64,000 bases of DNA from Astragalus membranaceus (lineage: Eukaryota > Streptophyta > Magnoliopsida > Fabales > Fabaceae): the NCBI GenBank assembly GCA_039519185.1, contig CM076847.1, forward strand, positions 83,799,100-83,863,099, given 5' to 3'. A program made the translations under genes and the position numbers. The notes beneath the pieces are model-generated. The model was not told the DNA's origin and did not search any database. It worked only from the letters and a program-made list of their open reading frames with translations. Of the stretch, positions 9,435 through 19,891 are shown one piece after another; the first letter of the stretch is position 1; each line of letters opens with the position of its first letter.

Positions 9435-12400
9435 TTACTTTAAATTGAAAAATACGGGGAAATCTATGATCTCCCAGTTTTGCAGCTTCTCTCCAGCCGC
9501 ACAGCAGCGCACCAGACCTACAGCACGGCCACTTGAGCTTGATCCTTCTTCAACCACATTAACCTGGTCAGGGTTCAGCATACTAGCACTCCGGAAGTTG
9601 TTCTTAAGATTAACGATGACCATTCTCCCCTGATTGGGTGCCCTTCCTCTGAGTTTGGCCAGCCATTTCTCCCTCCCGTCAGATGCCAACCTCTCCCGAT
9701 CAGCAAGACTTGGGATGTACCCAACACCGAACCTCTCAATATTACCCCTCAACTGGATAGGCATTACAATTCCTTGAGCAGCTTTTCCTAAGCCCTTACC
9801 AATCTGATACCCATGTCCCAGCATCACCTTTGCAGCCATCATGTCAGCCCTGGACCACTTAGGCTTCCACCGAGGCTCACCTTCGACGAAGACAGCGTTT
9901 GAAATCTCCAATCCTTGGAAAGCAGTCTCAAAGGACTCTTCTGCTGCTTCCACATAATATTCAGGTGGTGATCGATTTATCAATGTTTCTTCCTCTCCGG
10001 AGATCACTATCAGCTTTCCCCTAGCCACAAACTTGAGTTTCTGATGAAGCGAGGATGGCACTGCCCCAGCCGCATGTATCCAAGGACGTCCTAGCAGGAA
10101 ACTGTAGGATGAATTGATGTCCATCACTTGAAAGACGACATAAAATACTTCAGGGCCTACCTGCAGCGGCACTTCTACTTCTCCGAAAACTTCCTTCACT
10201 GACCCATCAAATGCTCTGACCAAGGTGGAGCTCGGTTTTAGATATGAACAGTCTACATCCAGCTTATCCATTGTAGACTTAGGCAGCACATTCAAGGATG
10301 AACCGTTATGAATAAGCACCCTGGCGAGTATATGGTCCCCACACTTGACTGAGATGTGAAGAGCTTGATTATGATTCTTTCCTGCCGGAGGCAGCTCAGT
10401 GTCTGAGAAGGTCAAGTAATTAGAGGCTACAATGTTGCCAACAATACCATCAATCTGGTTTACTGTAATGTCATGGGAGACGTGAGCTTCATTCAGGATC
10501 TTTAGCAGTGCAGCACGATGTGCCTCTGAACTAAGCAGCAAAGAGAGCATTGAGATCTTGGATGGAGTTTGATTCAGCTGGTCTATCACCCGATATTCAC
10601 TCTGTCTCATTACTCTCAGGAATTCTTGAGCTTCTTTGTCCGACACATCCCTGACTTCTACAGCTTCCTTGTCTTTTCCCTTACGGGCCCTTTCTTCATT
10701 TCCCTTGGATTGCTCTCTTCTAAGGTTTTCAGGAGTATACAACCTTCCACTCCTTGTGATACAACTACCTCCAGCAATGTTTGTTATATCCAGAGTGCCT
10801 TTAGGGACCTCCGTTTGCATTTGCACATTGCAGCTCCATGGAGTCATCCTAGTCTCCCCACTAGGGACAGCAGCAGGTACTGGAATAACAACAGTCGAGG
10901 GTCTCGTCACAGCTAGGCTGGAATTCAGATTGCAGGGAATTTCAATCGGTCTCCTGAAGCCTCCATTGCTTGATTGCAAGGTAAATACACTTTCTTCTTT
11001 CTCCTGGATTCCCACTTGGACCAGGTGTCTGTCTAAGAGATCTTGGAGAATTGGTTTAAAGCCTTCACATGCCCCGATGCAGCGAGGATTATCACAGGCG
11101 TCTTTCCTAGCACAACCTTCTTCGATGACACCAAAACGGCATAATTCAGCATGGATAAAATTCAACGGCATCTGAATGCAATCAACTTTTCTAACCAAAC
11201 ACTGACCCCCCTGATGGTCAACGGCATTAATAGCAGATCCTCCATGCTCTGGCAACGGATTGGTGGCTACATTGGGTTGTTGAAATGATATGCTTTTCGT
11301 ATCAAGTAATTCTTGCACCACATATTTGAATGCTTTGCAATCCTCCACGACATGACCTACTGCCCCAGAATGAAAGGCGCAGGTGGCATTTGCGTTGTAC
11401 CCTCTGGGATAGGGAGGCTGATATGGCTTCATTTGGCGAGTATTGATTATTTTGTTGGTGATGAGATAATTAAACAAGTCCGTGTAGGACATGGGAATGG
11501 GATCGAAGACAACAGGCTTCCTTTCATTATAGTTCCGGTACTGATAATTTGATTGAAAAGGCTGTGTCAGTGGTGCCTGAGGAGGAACCGAAAAAGCTTG
11601 CGGCGGATTGCTGTGCGACGGACCACTGACTCCGATGACTGCATTAGTTTCACCTTCTTTCTTCTTATGAGACCCAAAAAATGGCTTTTTTTGACTGGCA
11701 GGAGGTGTCGGGCCATGAGCTATTCTTCCGCTGCGCATACCATTCTCTACTCTTTCCCCTGTGACCACCATCTCAGAGAAGTTTGAGGCTACGCTGCCAA
11801 CCAACCTATCATAATACACCGCAGGAAGGGTTTCCATAAACATGTGGACCATTTCTTTGTCCAGCAGAGGGGGTTTTACTTGAGCCGCAAGGTTCCGCCA
11901 TCTTTGAGCATACTCTTTGAACGACTCGTTATCCCTCTTAGACATGCATTGTAGCTGAGTTCTATCTGGAGCCAAATCATTGTTATACTGGTATTGACGC
12001 ATGAAGGCATCCGCCATGTCTTTCCAGCAACGGATATTAGTTGGCTCTAACTGCATATACCAGTCAAGGGGAGCTCCAGCTAGACTTTCTTGGAAGCAAT
12101 GCATCATTAAGTTATCATCACGGGCATAGGCAGTCATCTTTCGGCAGTACATTGTCACATGGCTGACTGGGCAAGTTGTCCCTCTGTATTTGTCAAAAGT
12201 TGGTGCTTTGAACTTGGGCGGCAGGACTAGATCAGGAACCAAGCACAACTCATGGGCATTCCTGGCTCGGGAACCTGCCCCTTCAACAGCTCTTAATCTT
12301 TCTTCCAGCATCTGATACTGACTTCTAGCTTCGGCAGGGTAATTCTGTGGGAAACCGCCGGCACCATAGTGAGGGTTATTCATCGATACCGCGACCGGGG

Positions 12401-12944
12401 TCATGTGTTGGTGAGCAATATTCTGAGGGACTGGGCCCTGTACGTGTGGATGAACCATTATTGGTGAATTGAAACCCGCCGGAGTTCCTGGAGCAATAAC
12501 AGGAATTGGGATCTCAATCTGGGCTTGATGCGTCCCTGTTCCAACTTCATTCACAACTGTATTAGGCTGAGCGTGTCCCGTGGTTCCTGAAGGATCTCTT
12601 CCAGGGTTTGCATCAGCAGCAGGAGGCGTATAGCCCAGTGGGAGACCATAGGGAGGCCATTGCACAGCTTGAAGGGTTTGAGAGATCCCAGATCCAGAAA
12701 GGGGGGGAGGATTGTTCATCCCAGCAGCAGCAGCTTCAGTTGTGCCAACATCTCTTAAGGCACTTAGCACTCTTATGACCTCCGCCATTTGAGCCTTTAG
12801 GACTTCCATCTCAGCTTGAATGACTTGATTCCCCTGATTCTGACCATGCTGACCCTGACCATTAGGATTCAGACCTCCTGGAATTCCGTCATCCTGATGT
12901 GGCTGCGGATTGTTCTGATCAGGGTTGGCTTGATTGTTTTCCAT
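9435..12944 (-). pseudogene. Ogre A gag-protease polyprotein (protease active site altered)
   Basis: 1169 uninterrupted codons from ATG 12944. Residues 1-230 are a low-complexity Q/N/P/G-rich leader. About 245-400 is the retrotransposon gag (capsid) domain (FDKYRGTTCPVSHVTMYCRKM, DWYMQLE, FKEYAQRWRNLA). About 520-535 is a zinc-knuckle-like CAFHSGAVGHVVEDC. About 860-1010 is a retropepsin-type protease domain, and a G-patch-like segment (MLGHGYQIGKGLGK) lies near 1041-1055. Gag packages the RNA; the protease should process the polyprotein. The active site reads LIHNGSS: codon 879 (10308-10310) is CAT, His, where the family has the catalytic Asp. The frame is otherwise intact, suggesting very recent loss. 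Confidence 0.92.
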
Positions 12945-13305
12945 GTTTCTTGCTTGCAGACGCGTCCAATAGCGATGATTAACCAGCTTGCCTGATTTTC
13001 TGTTGACGGAACACGCTTATGAACACAAGAACGAATGAATGAATGCAATGCGAATGAATGCGTGTTTGGTTTGTCTTGCTGAGAATCGCAGTGTATTATG
13101 TCTTGTCATAGATACGCAGGTAAATCTTTGATTGTTTTTATTATATCACTTTCTTTGGATCCTACTGAAATTGGAATCTGGAAGCGAAACGGGTGTATTT
13201 AAACAAAATACTTCAAAATCTGAATCAAGAGTTCGACATTCTGATACAATGATTGAAAAAGGAAAGGTACAATAAGACAAAATGGAAAATTACAACAAAG
13301 AAAAC
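12945..13305 (-). other. Spacer between ORF1 and gag of Ogre A
   Basis: 361 bp, non-coding, with a short GAATGAATG-type repeat near 13031-13062. In Ogre elements ORF1 and gag-pro are separate frames divided by such a spacer. Nothing else recognised. Confidence 0.6.
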
Positions 13306-15486
13306 TCAAATACAAAGAGCTTTGACGTTTCCACTCCTTTTCCTTTTGCTGTTGGTAGAGGTACTTCCGGCTTTTCCTTTGGCTTCCTCAACTAGGGCTC
13401 TGCAGTACTCCACAAATTTGTACACCTCAAGCGGGGTGTTGAGGGGATACATCTCAGTTTCGGCTTTTCTTAATTTCCTGGGCATATCCGCAAGAGCCTG
13501 GTTGACCAACGCTGATAGCTTGGAGAACCTATCCTTCCAGTGTTGAACTTCATCCCTCAGCTCAATGATGACTGCCTGCTCTTCAATCCTACCGAGCAGC
13601 TCAACATAGCGATGTTCCCAATACTGACTTTCATCCCTCACTTGCCGGTACGCATCGCTGATGTGACAAAGGCGCTTCTTCAACTCATCAGAATCCTCTT
13701 GCTCTGCTTTTAGGGCCCGCTGATATTCTCTGAGGATGTTCTCAAATGAGTCTCTCTCTTGCACAACACTGTCTAACTTACTCTCCCATTCAGCTTGTAA
13801 CATGCGGGATTCTCTTTTTGACTTGGCAAGCAAGCTTTTCGCAGTTCTCTCTTCCATTTTTGCTTCATCCCACAATTCTTTCCACTGATTGGCTTCTTCC
13901 AGGGCCTTCTTCTCTTTCAAGCTTCGCCTCTTGATTTCCTCTTTGGCTCCTTGCAGATACCTTTGAACTTCTAACTTGCTCTCCTCTTCCCCTTTTAGTT
14001 TCTGACTGAACTTCTCAATGGTAGCAGACTTCAGGGCATTTTCTTCTTTCAACCTTTTGTTCTTCAGAGCCATCTTCTCTATCTGAGCTTGCAAAGATTT
14101 CTTCTCTTCCTCTGCCTTCATCAGAGCCAACTTAACCTCGCCTAATTCTTCGACAACAGGGACACTGGTGTCTACTACTTCCCTCTCGACTTGCAACTCT
14201 TTTTGGTAGGGCAGTTGAACATTCTGGATTCTTTTTCCGAGCCACTGAGCGAAGGTGATACCACCAGTCCTCTGAGCAAGCTCTTCTTTTCCCATGTGAA
14301 CCACCGTACTCCAGGCTTGCAAGACCTTTCTAAGCAAACTGTCATCTTTTGGTCCTCCTTCAAAGATGTAAAGCGGGGATATCATCTTTTCAGTAGGCGG
14401 ATTCCTCATCGGGTACCCCAATTGCCTCAGAGTCAGAGACGGGTTGTAGTTGATGCATCCCTTAGTGCCCATCAGCGGGACATTTTGAAAACCACCACAG
14501 CGGAAGACTACCTTAGGCCTATCTTCCCAGCAAGATGAGAGATACCAACGGATCGAGTGCTCATCTAGACCCCCTCGAAACTGGATCCACTCTTGAATAC
14601 TCATAGCTTTCACCTCACAAGTTACAGCGTAGCTAATCAACTTTTCCACTCGTGTTGGGTTGGTGAAGGCATGAATGAGAAGCCACGCATACAACAGGTG
14701 AGAAGAGCAAGAGATTTTCTTCCTTCTCAAGTCACAATGATGAGTGAAAGCAGAATAAGTGTCAGCAAGGATGGCGGGAATTGGATTAATGGGGCTCCTC
14801 TTATTCTGAAAAGCTAGGAAAATACCAATGACGGTCACATCCACATACCTCTCAATCTGCGGAAAGAGAACAACCCCAAAAATTGCTAAGGCCAAAGCTC
14901 GCTTGAAGACAACCCAATTTTTACTTCTAGCATAAGCTCCCATTAAACCTTCAAGGTAGCTCTGCGGGAAACCTGTCACATTGTTTCTCTTCCGCTTTTG
15001 GAGCTTCAGATCCTCTACACTCACTTGCAATAATGCAGCGAACCCCTCATCTGTGTAGTACTGTTCTTGATACCGGTAGGGGACAGCTTCTGTCTGAGTG
15101 AAACCCAAAATCTGCTGATATTCCTCCAATGTGGGGGCCATTTGAAAATTTTTGAAAAGAAAGCACCTGATTTCTGGGTCATAGAATCTACTCAAAGCCA
15201 CAATAGCCTCAGTGTGCACCTCTAGCAACAACAACTTCCGGAGGTTCCCATAAGCATTGTCAAACGATCCCCTTTCAATAGGTCCCATCAGGTCAACACA
15301 TTTTTTCAGACTAGTCACATCTACCTTGTTTACAGCGGGGTACCTTGGAGTATACACCGTTTCTCTTCTAGATTCCATGTCGTATCTATGACAAAAATTT
15401 CTCATTACTTGGGATTCTCGGCAAGCAAACCATGATGAAATGCAAAGATGTATGCGAAAACTATTGAAAATGTATGTTTTATGCAA
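13306..15486 (-). CDS. Ogre-specific ORF1 protein (function unknown; N-terminal plant mobile-domain-like, C-terminal coiled coil)
   Basis: The frame is open for 726 codons. The first ATG with good context is at 15378 (MESRRETVYTP), giving 690 residues; upstream codons start only from TTG. The first half (FDNAYGNLRKLLLLEVHTEA, RFYDPEIRCFLFKNFQ, PTLEEYQQILGF) resembles domains of plant mobile-domain / DUF7745 type that occur in transposon-linked plant proteins. The second half, from about residue 420, is a long heptad-rich coiled coil (EEVKLALMKAEEEKKSLQAQ, then K/E-rich to about 650). A separate ORF upstream of gag is the defining feature of Ogre elements; its role is not known. It has no stop or frameshift. 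Confidence 0.88.
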   Translation of the reverse strand: MHKTYIFNSFRIHLCISSWFACRESQVMRNFCHRYDMESRRETVYTPRYPAVNKVDVTSLKKCVDLMGPIERGSFDNAYGNLRKLLLLEVHTEAIVALSRFYDPEIRCFLFKNFQMAPTLEEYQQILGFTQTEAVPYRYQEQYYTDEGFAALLQVSVEDLKLQKRKRNNVTGFPQSYLEGLMGAYARSKNWVVFKRALALAIFGVVLFPQIERYVDVTVIGIFLAFQNKRSPINPIPAILADTYSAFTHHCDLRRKKISCSSHLLYAWLLIHAFTNPTRVEKLISYAVTCEVKAMSIQEWIQFRGGLDEHSIRWYLSSCWEDRPKVVFRCGGFQNVPLMGTKGCINYNPSLTLRQLGYPMRNPPTEKMISPLYIFEGGPKDDSLLRKVLQAWSTVVHMGKEELAQRTGGITFAQWLGKRIQNVQLPYQKELQVEREVVDTSVPVVEELGEVKLALMKAEEEKKSLQAQIEKMALKNKRLKEENALKSATIEKFSQKLKGEEESKLEVQRYLQGAKEEIKRRSLKEKKALEEANQWKELWDEAKMEERTAKSLLAKSKRESRMLQAEWESKLDSVVQERDSFENILREYQRALKAEQEDSDELKKRLCHISDAYRQVRDESQYWEHRYVELLGRIEEQAVIIELRDEVQHWKDRFSKLSALVNQALADMPRKLRKAETEMYPLNTPLEVYKFVEYCRALVEEAKGKAGSTSTNSKRKRSGNVKALCI

Positions 15487-16520
15487 AGGATGTGTGTAAA
15501 TGATGATGATGTTCTATGTCTATGTAACTCAGAGACCAGTCCTTATTGGCAGTGATTCAAGTTTTTTTTGGAAAATGCGGGCCGTACGTTATTTCATATG
15601 GACCGGTATGAGAAAGGCTACAGCGGTAACTCTTTCACCCCCCTTTTTTAATAAAGTGGTTCAATATGTCACTTCGTACGGACCGGCAAAAGAAAGGTTA
15701 CAACGGCAACTCTTTCTCTATTTTCTCTTTTTTTCGAAAAATCTCCTTTTCTTTTTGAAAACGTGCCTAGTTTACAATGCAGCACACAATTTGGTATGCC
15801 CCTTGTGTCCTACGAAGACGGGGACCTAAGTTCTAGGACATCTCAAATGTTCCTCCCATGTGGGTTCTAGTCACTTCCTCACCAGGTTACCAGAGCTAAC
15901 TCTCTCTCACAATAGCACCCACAACGATGGAACGCCATCTGGTGTGAGGCATCATGAAAGAGCGTACTCTGGCTGAAACTTTCGTGAGAGTCAGAAGGAC
16001 AACAGTCCAATTGCCAGTCACTACTCGTTTCCACTCTCCTAAGTTTTGCCAGACATTGGGTTTTAGGCCCCTCTCGAAGCACAATAAGCATAAGGTGTGA
16101 GTGTGTGTAGCGAGGACATACCGCCTAAAACTACCCACATATATCCCCACCTGCGAAGGAAAACCCAGAACAGTCCAGACAATAGCAAGCGGTAACATGT
16201 TGTCTACACTAGGGTTCAATATCAAATAAGCTAGCCTAGGGTTTTAACAACAATCAAGTGCTTTGTTTACCTCAAGAAAGGGGGCCAAGAAGAGGGGAAC
16301 ATAGCAAGATGGGGGGAAAAGCATGAGGGTACTAAGCACATAAGCAAAGACGAGGAAAAATAAACATGAAAGGAGAGGAAATAAATGCACATGCACGCAA
16401 CATGACAAGAAGAGCAAACCGAAAAGGGATAGAAGCAAACAAAGTATCCAAATCACATTGATAGCACGCTAAACCACACATTTAATTAGTTAGGCTTGAC
16501 CCACTTAAAAAAAGAAAAGT
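15487..16520 (-). other. 5' leader of Ogre A
   Basis: About 1 kb between the PBS and ORF1, with no credible coding frame. The part around 15840-16240 is clearly related to 55270-55600 in Ogre B: both have CACTTCCTCAC, CCAGAGCTAA, CCACAACGAT and CATGA-AG blocks in the same order. This suggests a conserved RNA packaging or leader structure. Confidence 0.75.
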
Positions 16521-16539
16521 CCCCAGTGAAGTCGCCAGC
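16521..16539 (-). other. Primer binding site of Ogre A
   Basis: Directly next to the 5' LTR the - strand reads GCTGGCGACTTCACTGGGGA. TGGCGACT...GGGGA fits the tRNA-Arg-type PBS reported for Ogre elements (recalled, not searched). Ogre B has the near-identical GCTGGTGACTTCACTGGGGA. Confidence 0.75.
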
Positions 16540-19500
16540 TGTTGCGCCCGAAAAAGTCCCTGAGGGAATCTTTCTTCTTTTACAACTTTTTTAAAAAAAA
16601 TCAATGAAGTCGCCACCAATATTTTTTTATAAGGAAAATATTGAAGAAAAACCTTTTTGGAAAGCGGATGGCCTTTTGGAAAACCGGAAGATTTGGGTTC
16701 GGGGGTCGGTTAGGCATGGGGAAGGTTTTAGCACCCCACGCCTCCTTTCTACCGAAAGGGAACCTTTAATTAAATGTGTGGTTTTAAGTGCTGATTTGGA
16801 AAATACTTAAATTTGCCCCTTTTTTTCGAAAAGAGAATGAAAATACTTAATGAAAATTTTTATTTTTGGTGCTTGACGAGAGTTAGCCTCTCGCTCCTAC
16901 GTATCTCCTGGTGCGATGGAGAATTCAAAGCTACGTAGTTCTTATTTGTCCTGAAAAGGGGTTTTGTTTTTTAATCTTTTGGAGTTTTTCGCAAAGGGGT
17001 TGAGCGTTCGCAGTGACCAAACAACAATGGTTTAGAGTGGTCGCACTACTAACTCTTATGAAAATGAATTATCATTAACGACCAAACGGCAACGGCGCGA
17101 GTGATGATTAATGATAATCGGTTTTTATTTTGAGCATTGAAAAGGTTTTCGCAATTGAAGGAGAGCGTTTGTGAGGACCAAACAACAACGGTTTAGAGTG
17201 GCCACACTACTAGCTCCCACAGGAATGAAATCATCACCCATAATCAAACGGCAACGGCGTGAGTGATCATTAGTGATGATTAGTTTTGATTTCGACGTTT
17301 GAAAAGATTTGTTTTTGAAAAGTGTCTTCGTTGATTTTAATTGGAGAGAACATCGTGATGAAAGGAATTTGCAATTGGATTGATTTTCGTTCGGGGAAAC
17401 ATTTATCCATCATTTAAAAAAGGTTTGAGAAAAAAATAAGTTCGTTTAGGGAAAAGAAAATTTATTATTTGGGAAAAAAAGGGTTCGTAAAATAAGTTCG
17501 CTAAGGAAAAAGAAATGAAATTAGAAAAAAGAAGCAGGGGGCGTAGTAGTAAAATAAGGGTGTAAATAAAAGGAAGGCTGTATTATTAAAAGGGGATGCA
17601 GATAGTGAGCCCAGCTTGTTTTTGCAAGCTGGGCTGCATTTTTATTTTCTGATGGGCTTAGGGGGGAGGCGGGCGAAGTAAACCGTGGGGGTGCACATAA
17701 CAATCTGAAAAAATAAAAAAAATGTGAAAGTACGAAATTACCCCTGAGCTAATAATATAAAAAGCTAACCTAAAATAGAAACCCTAATTGGGCTTTCCCT
17801 TCCACGGCGCCTCACCCACCCCTAAATCGCAAAAACCTAAATTTCAATCTTCTCCTCCTCTCCATGCGCCGTATCTTACCCTCACTCCCTCTCCTCTCCG
17901 TTTCACTTCTCTCTCTTCGCCTACCCTGACCTCCTCTCTCTTTTTCCTCAAATCGCGCCTCTCCTTCATCTCTCAATCGAACGGTGGTTGCGACGTCGAT
18001 GGCTGTGGTGGCGATGGGTGGCTCGTTAGGTGCGATGGGGTTACGACGTGGTGGTGAGGTGGTGGGGTTCTTTGGACAGTGGTCGCTCTGGGGTGTGGGG
18101 CCGTGAGAGAGAGGAGAGGTGATGGTGGAAGGATCTGTGATCACGTTTCGGAGGTGGGTCACGGTTGAGATGGGGGTTGTTTTCGTGGTGAGGAGAGAGA
18201 AATGGCGCTGGTGGTGAGGAGGTGGCGTCGTTGGTGGCGGCGAATGGAGGGGTGAAGGTTTGGCCGCGGTGACAAAGGGAGAGAGGCGGACGGTGGGTCG
18301 TTCACGGCGAGCAACGGCGACGGTGAGAGAAGGCTTCAACGGTGAGGGGGTTCGGTTTGACGGAGGGGGACGATGGTGGTTCACGGCCAACGGCCACCGT
18401 CTACGGTGGCCGGCGTCTACGAGGTGAGTTTTTGCACATTTTTTCTTGGGTTTTTACGGTTCTCTTCTCCTGGTGCTTCTATTTTGTTACTGTTTTTTGT
18501 TGTTGTTTATGAACCCTATCAACCCTGTTTTCCTTAAAACTGAACCTATTCCAGATTGGTTGTTAATCTTTCTAACCAAAGAACAAACTGTTTCTGACTC
18601 GTTACTGCTTTTCTAACCTAAAGAAAAAGTTTCTGACTTTGTTTTCTTCCTTAGAACCGATTTGGTCATGATCTTATTTACCCTATTGGCCCTATTTATC
18701 TACACACCACCGAACACATATTTAACAGATAATGATAATAATAAAAATAGGCTTAAAGTTACGATATCTGCATACATTGTTTGGTGCGTAAACATCTAAA
18801 AAGGAACATAAAGCATGACAGATTAGGTACCTACATGTTTTCGGATTTTCGGATAGAAGCAAAAAAAAACTGCTTACTGCTGCTTCTCTGTTGTTTTTGG
18901 CCTTTCTTTGTTTCAGCTATTCTTGATGCTTTGGGGTTAGGGCATTAGCGTGAAACCCTCATTTTTGCTCTAAACTCCTCTATATTTTGATAATGGTATC
19001 AGTTTGTGTGTGTCTCTGTTACTGCGTGTATTGCTGTCTATGTGTATATTGCTGTTTTTTTTTGTGTTCTCAGTGTCTTTTTTCTTCTCCCCCTTTTTCA
19101 CTGTGTATCACTGTTTATTTATAGTCCAATATGTGTGGTGTAGGTGTGGGTGCTGAGCAGGGAATCAAAGCTCATAGGAGACCAAGCTGTTGGCAGCAGG
19201 AGTGGAGCAGTGGAGCAGCAAGGGAGCAGCATGGATGGGGCTGGCATGTTCTTGCCTAAAGTGTGAAAGACTAAGGAGCAAGGAGAAAGGGATTTGGGCT
19301 TCATCCTCAAAATGCCTCCTGCCACAACAGCAACAGCAAAGGCAGCAGGCGCTGCTGTTCTTTTTTTTACTTTTGTTTTAATAATTTTTGCTTTTATTTT
19401 TGGATCCATGTATAAAAAGAGTTGACTCTTTTTTGTACTATTCTAGCTTTTTCTTTTAATTTTTGTTTATATGTGTAACACAAGGACAGCTAATAATAAT

Positions 19501-19891
19501 AAAAAAAAACTGATTTCATTTTATTACTACTGTTTATTATTATTTTTTTATGATAATAAAAGCGGTAAAAACAACGCGTACCGACACGATGACTCGAAAT
19601 GAAACGCGCGTTCACCTCAAGACTAGGAACGCGTACGCGATCAGAATACGCACGCGCGTAAAACGGTAAAACTAAAAGCGCACCGACGCATTTGCTCACA
19701 CGACTCAAAACCGACACGCGCTTGCGTTTATTATTTTTTATTATTTTTTGGACTCTTTTTTTTTTGAAAGCAACGCGAGCGTCAAACTAAATCGCCGCAC
19801 GAGAGCGCCAGAGGCACCCTCGTTTAGAACAAAATGCGAAGCTATAAAAATTTGGGACTTTTCAATAGTCGGACAAAATTGGGGTATGATA
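16540..19891 (-). repeat. 5' LTR of Ogre A
   Basis: Counterpart of 1305-4670, with the same TGTTGCGCCC start. Its + strand end reads TATGATA rather than TATGACA, so the canonical terminal CA has mutated to TA. A 13-bp deletion relative to the left LTR near 18009 opens a 192-codon antisense frame of Pro/Arg/Thr-rich low complexity that I do not regard as a gene. Confidence 0.95.
19114..19124 (-). promoter_or_regulatory. TATA box of the Ogre A 5' LTR
   Basis: CTATAAATAAA on the - strand. The same CTATAAATA is found in element-sense orientation in the unrelated-length LTRs of Ogre C (45708-45716) and Ogre B (49228-49236 and 57166-57174), which supports use as the core promoter. Transcription would start near 19085, leaving a U3 of about 0.8 kb. 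Confidence 0.6.

Larger units (their letters stand above)
1305..19891 (-). mobile_element. Ogre-type Ty3/gypsy retrotransposon (Ogre A), LTR to LTR, 18.6 kb
   Basis: Two LTRs of about 3.36 kb (1305-4670 and 16540-19891) flank a - strand internal region with, in order, PBS, ORF1, gag-pro, RT, dual RNaseH-INT, a long 3' UTR and a polypurine tract. A separate ORF1 before gag, multi-kb LTRs and two RNase H domains are hallmarks of the Ogre branch of the Tat clade. The LTRs differ by few substitutions and short indels, implying recent insertion. Coding lesions (protease, pre-RT gap, pol stop) make it non-autonomous now. The left flank ACTGC (1300-1304) recurs at 21691-21695, beyond the fused extra tail. 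Confidence 0.93.

Noticed and set aside
17812..18390. 192-codon - strand frame in the Ogre A 5' LTR
   Set aside because: Pro/Thr/Arg low complexity in an LTR; the left LTR breaks it by a 13-bp difference. Kept only as part of the antisense-block question.
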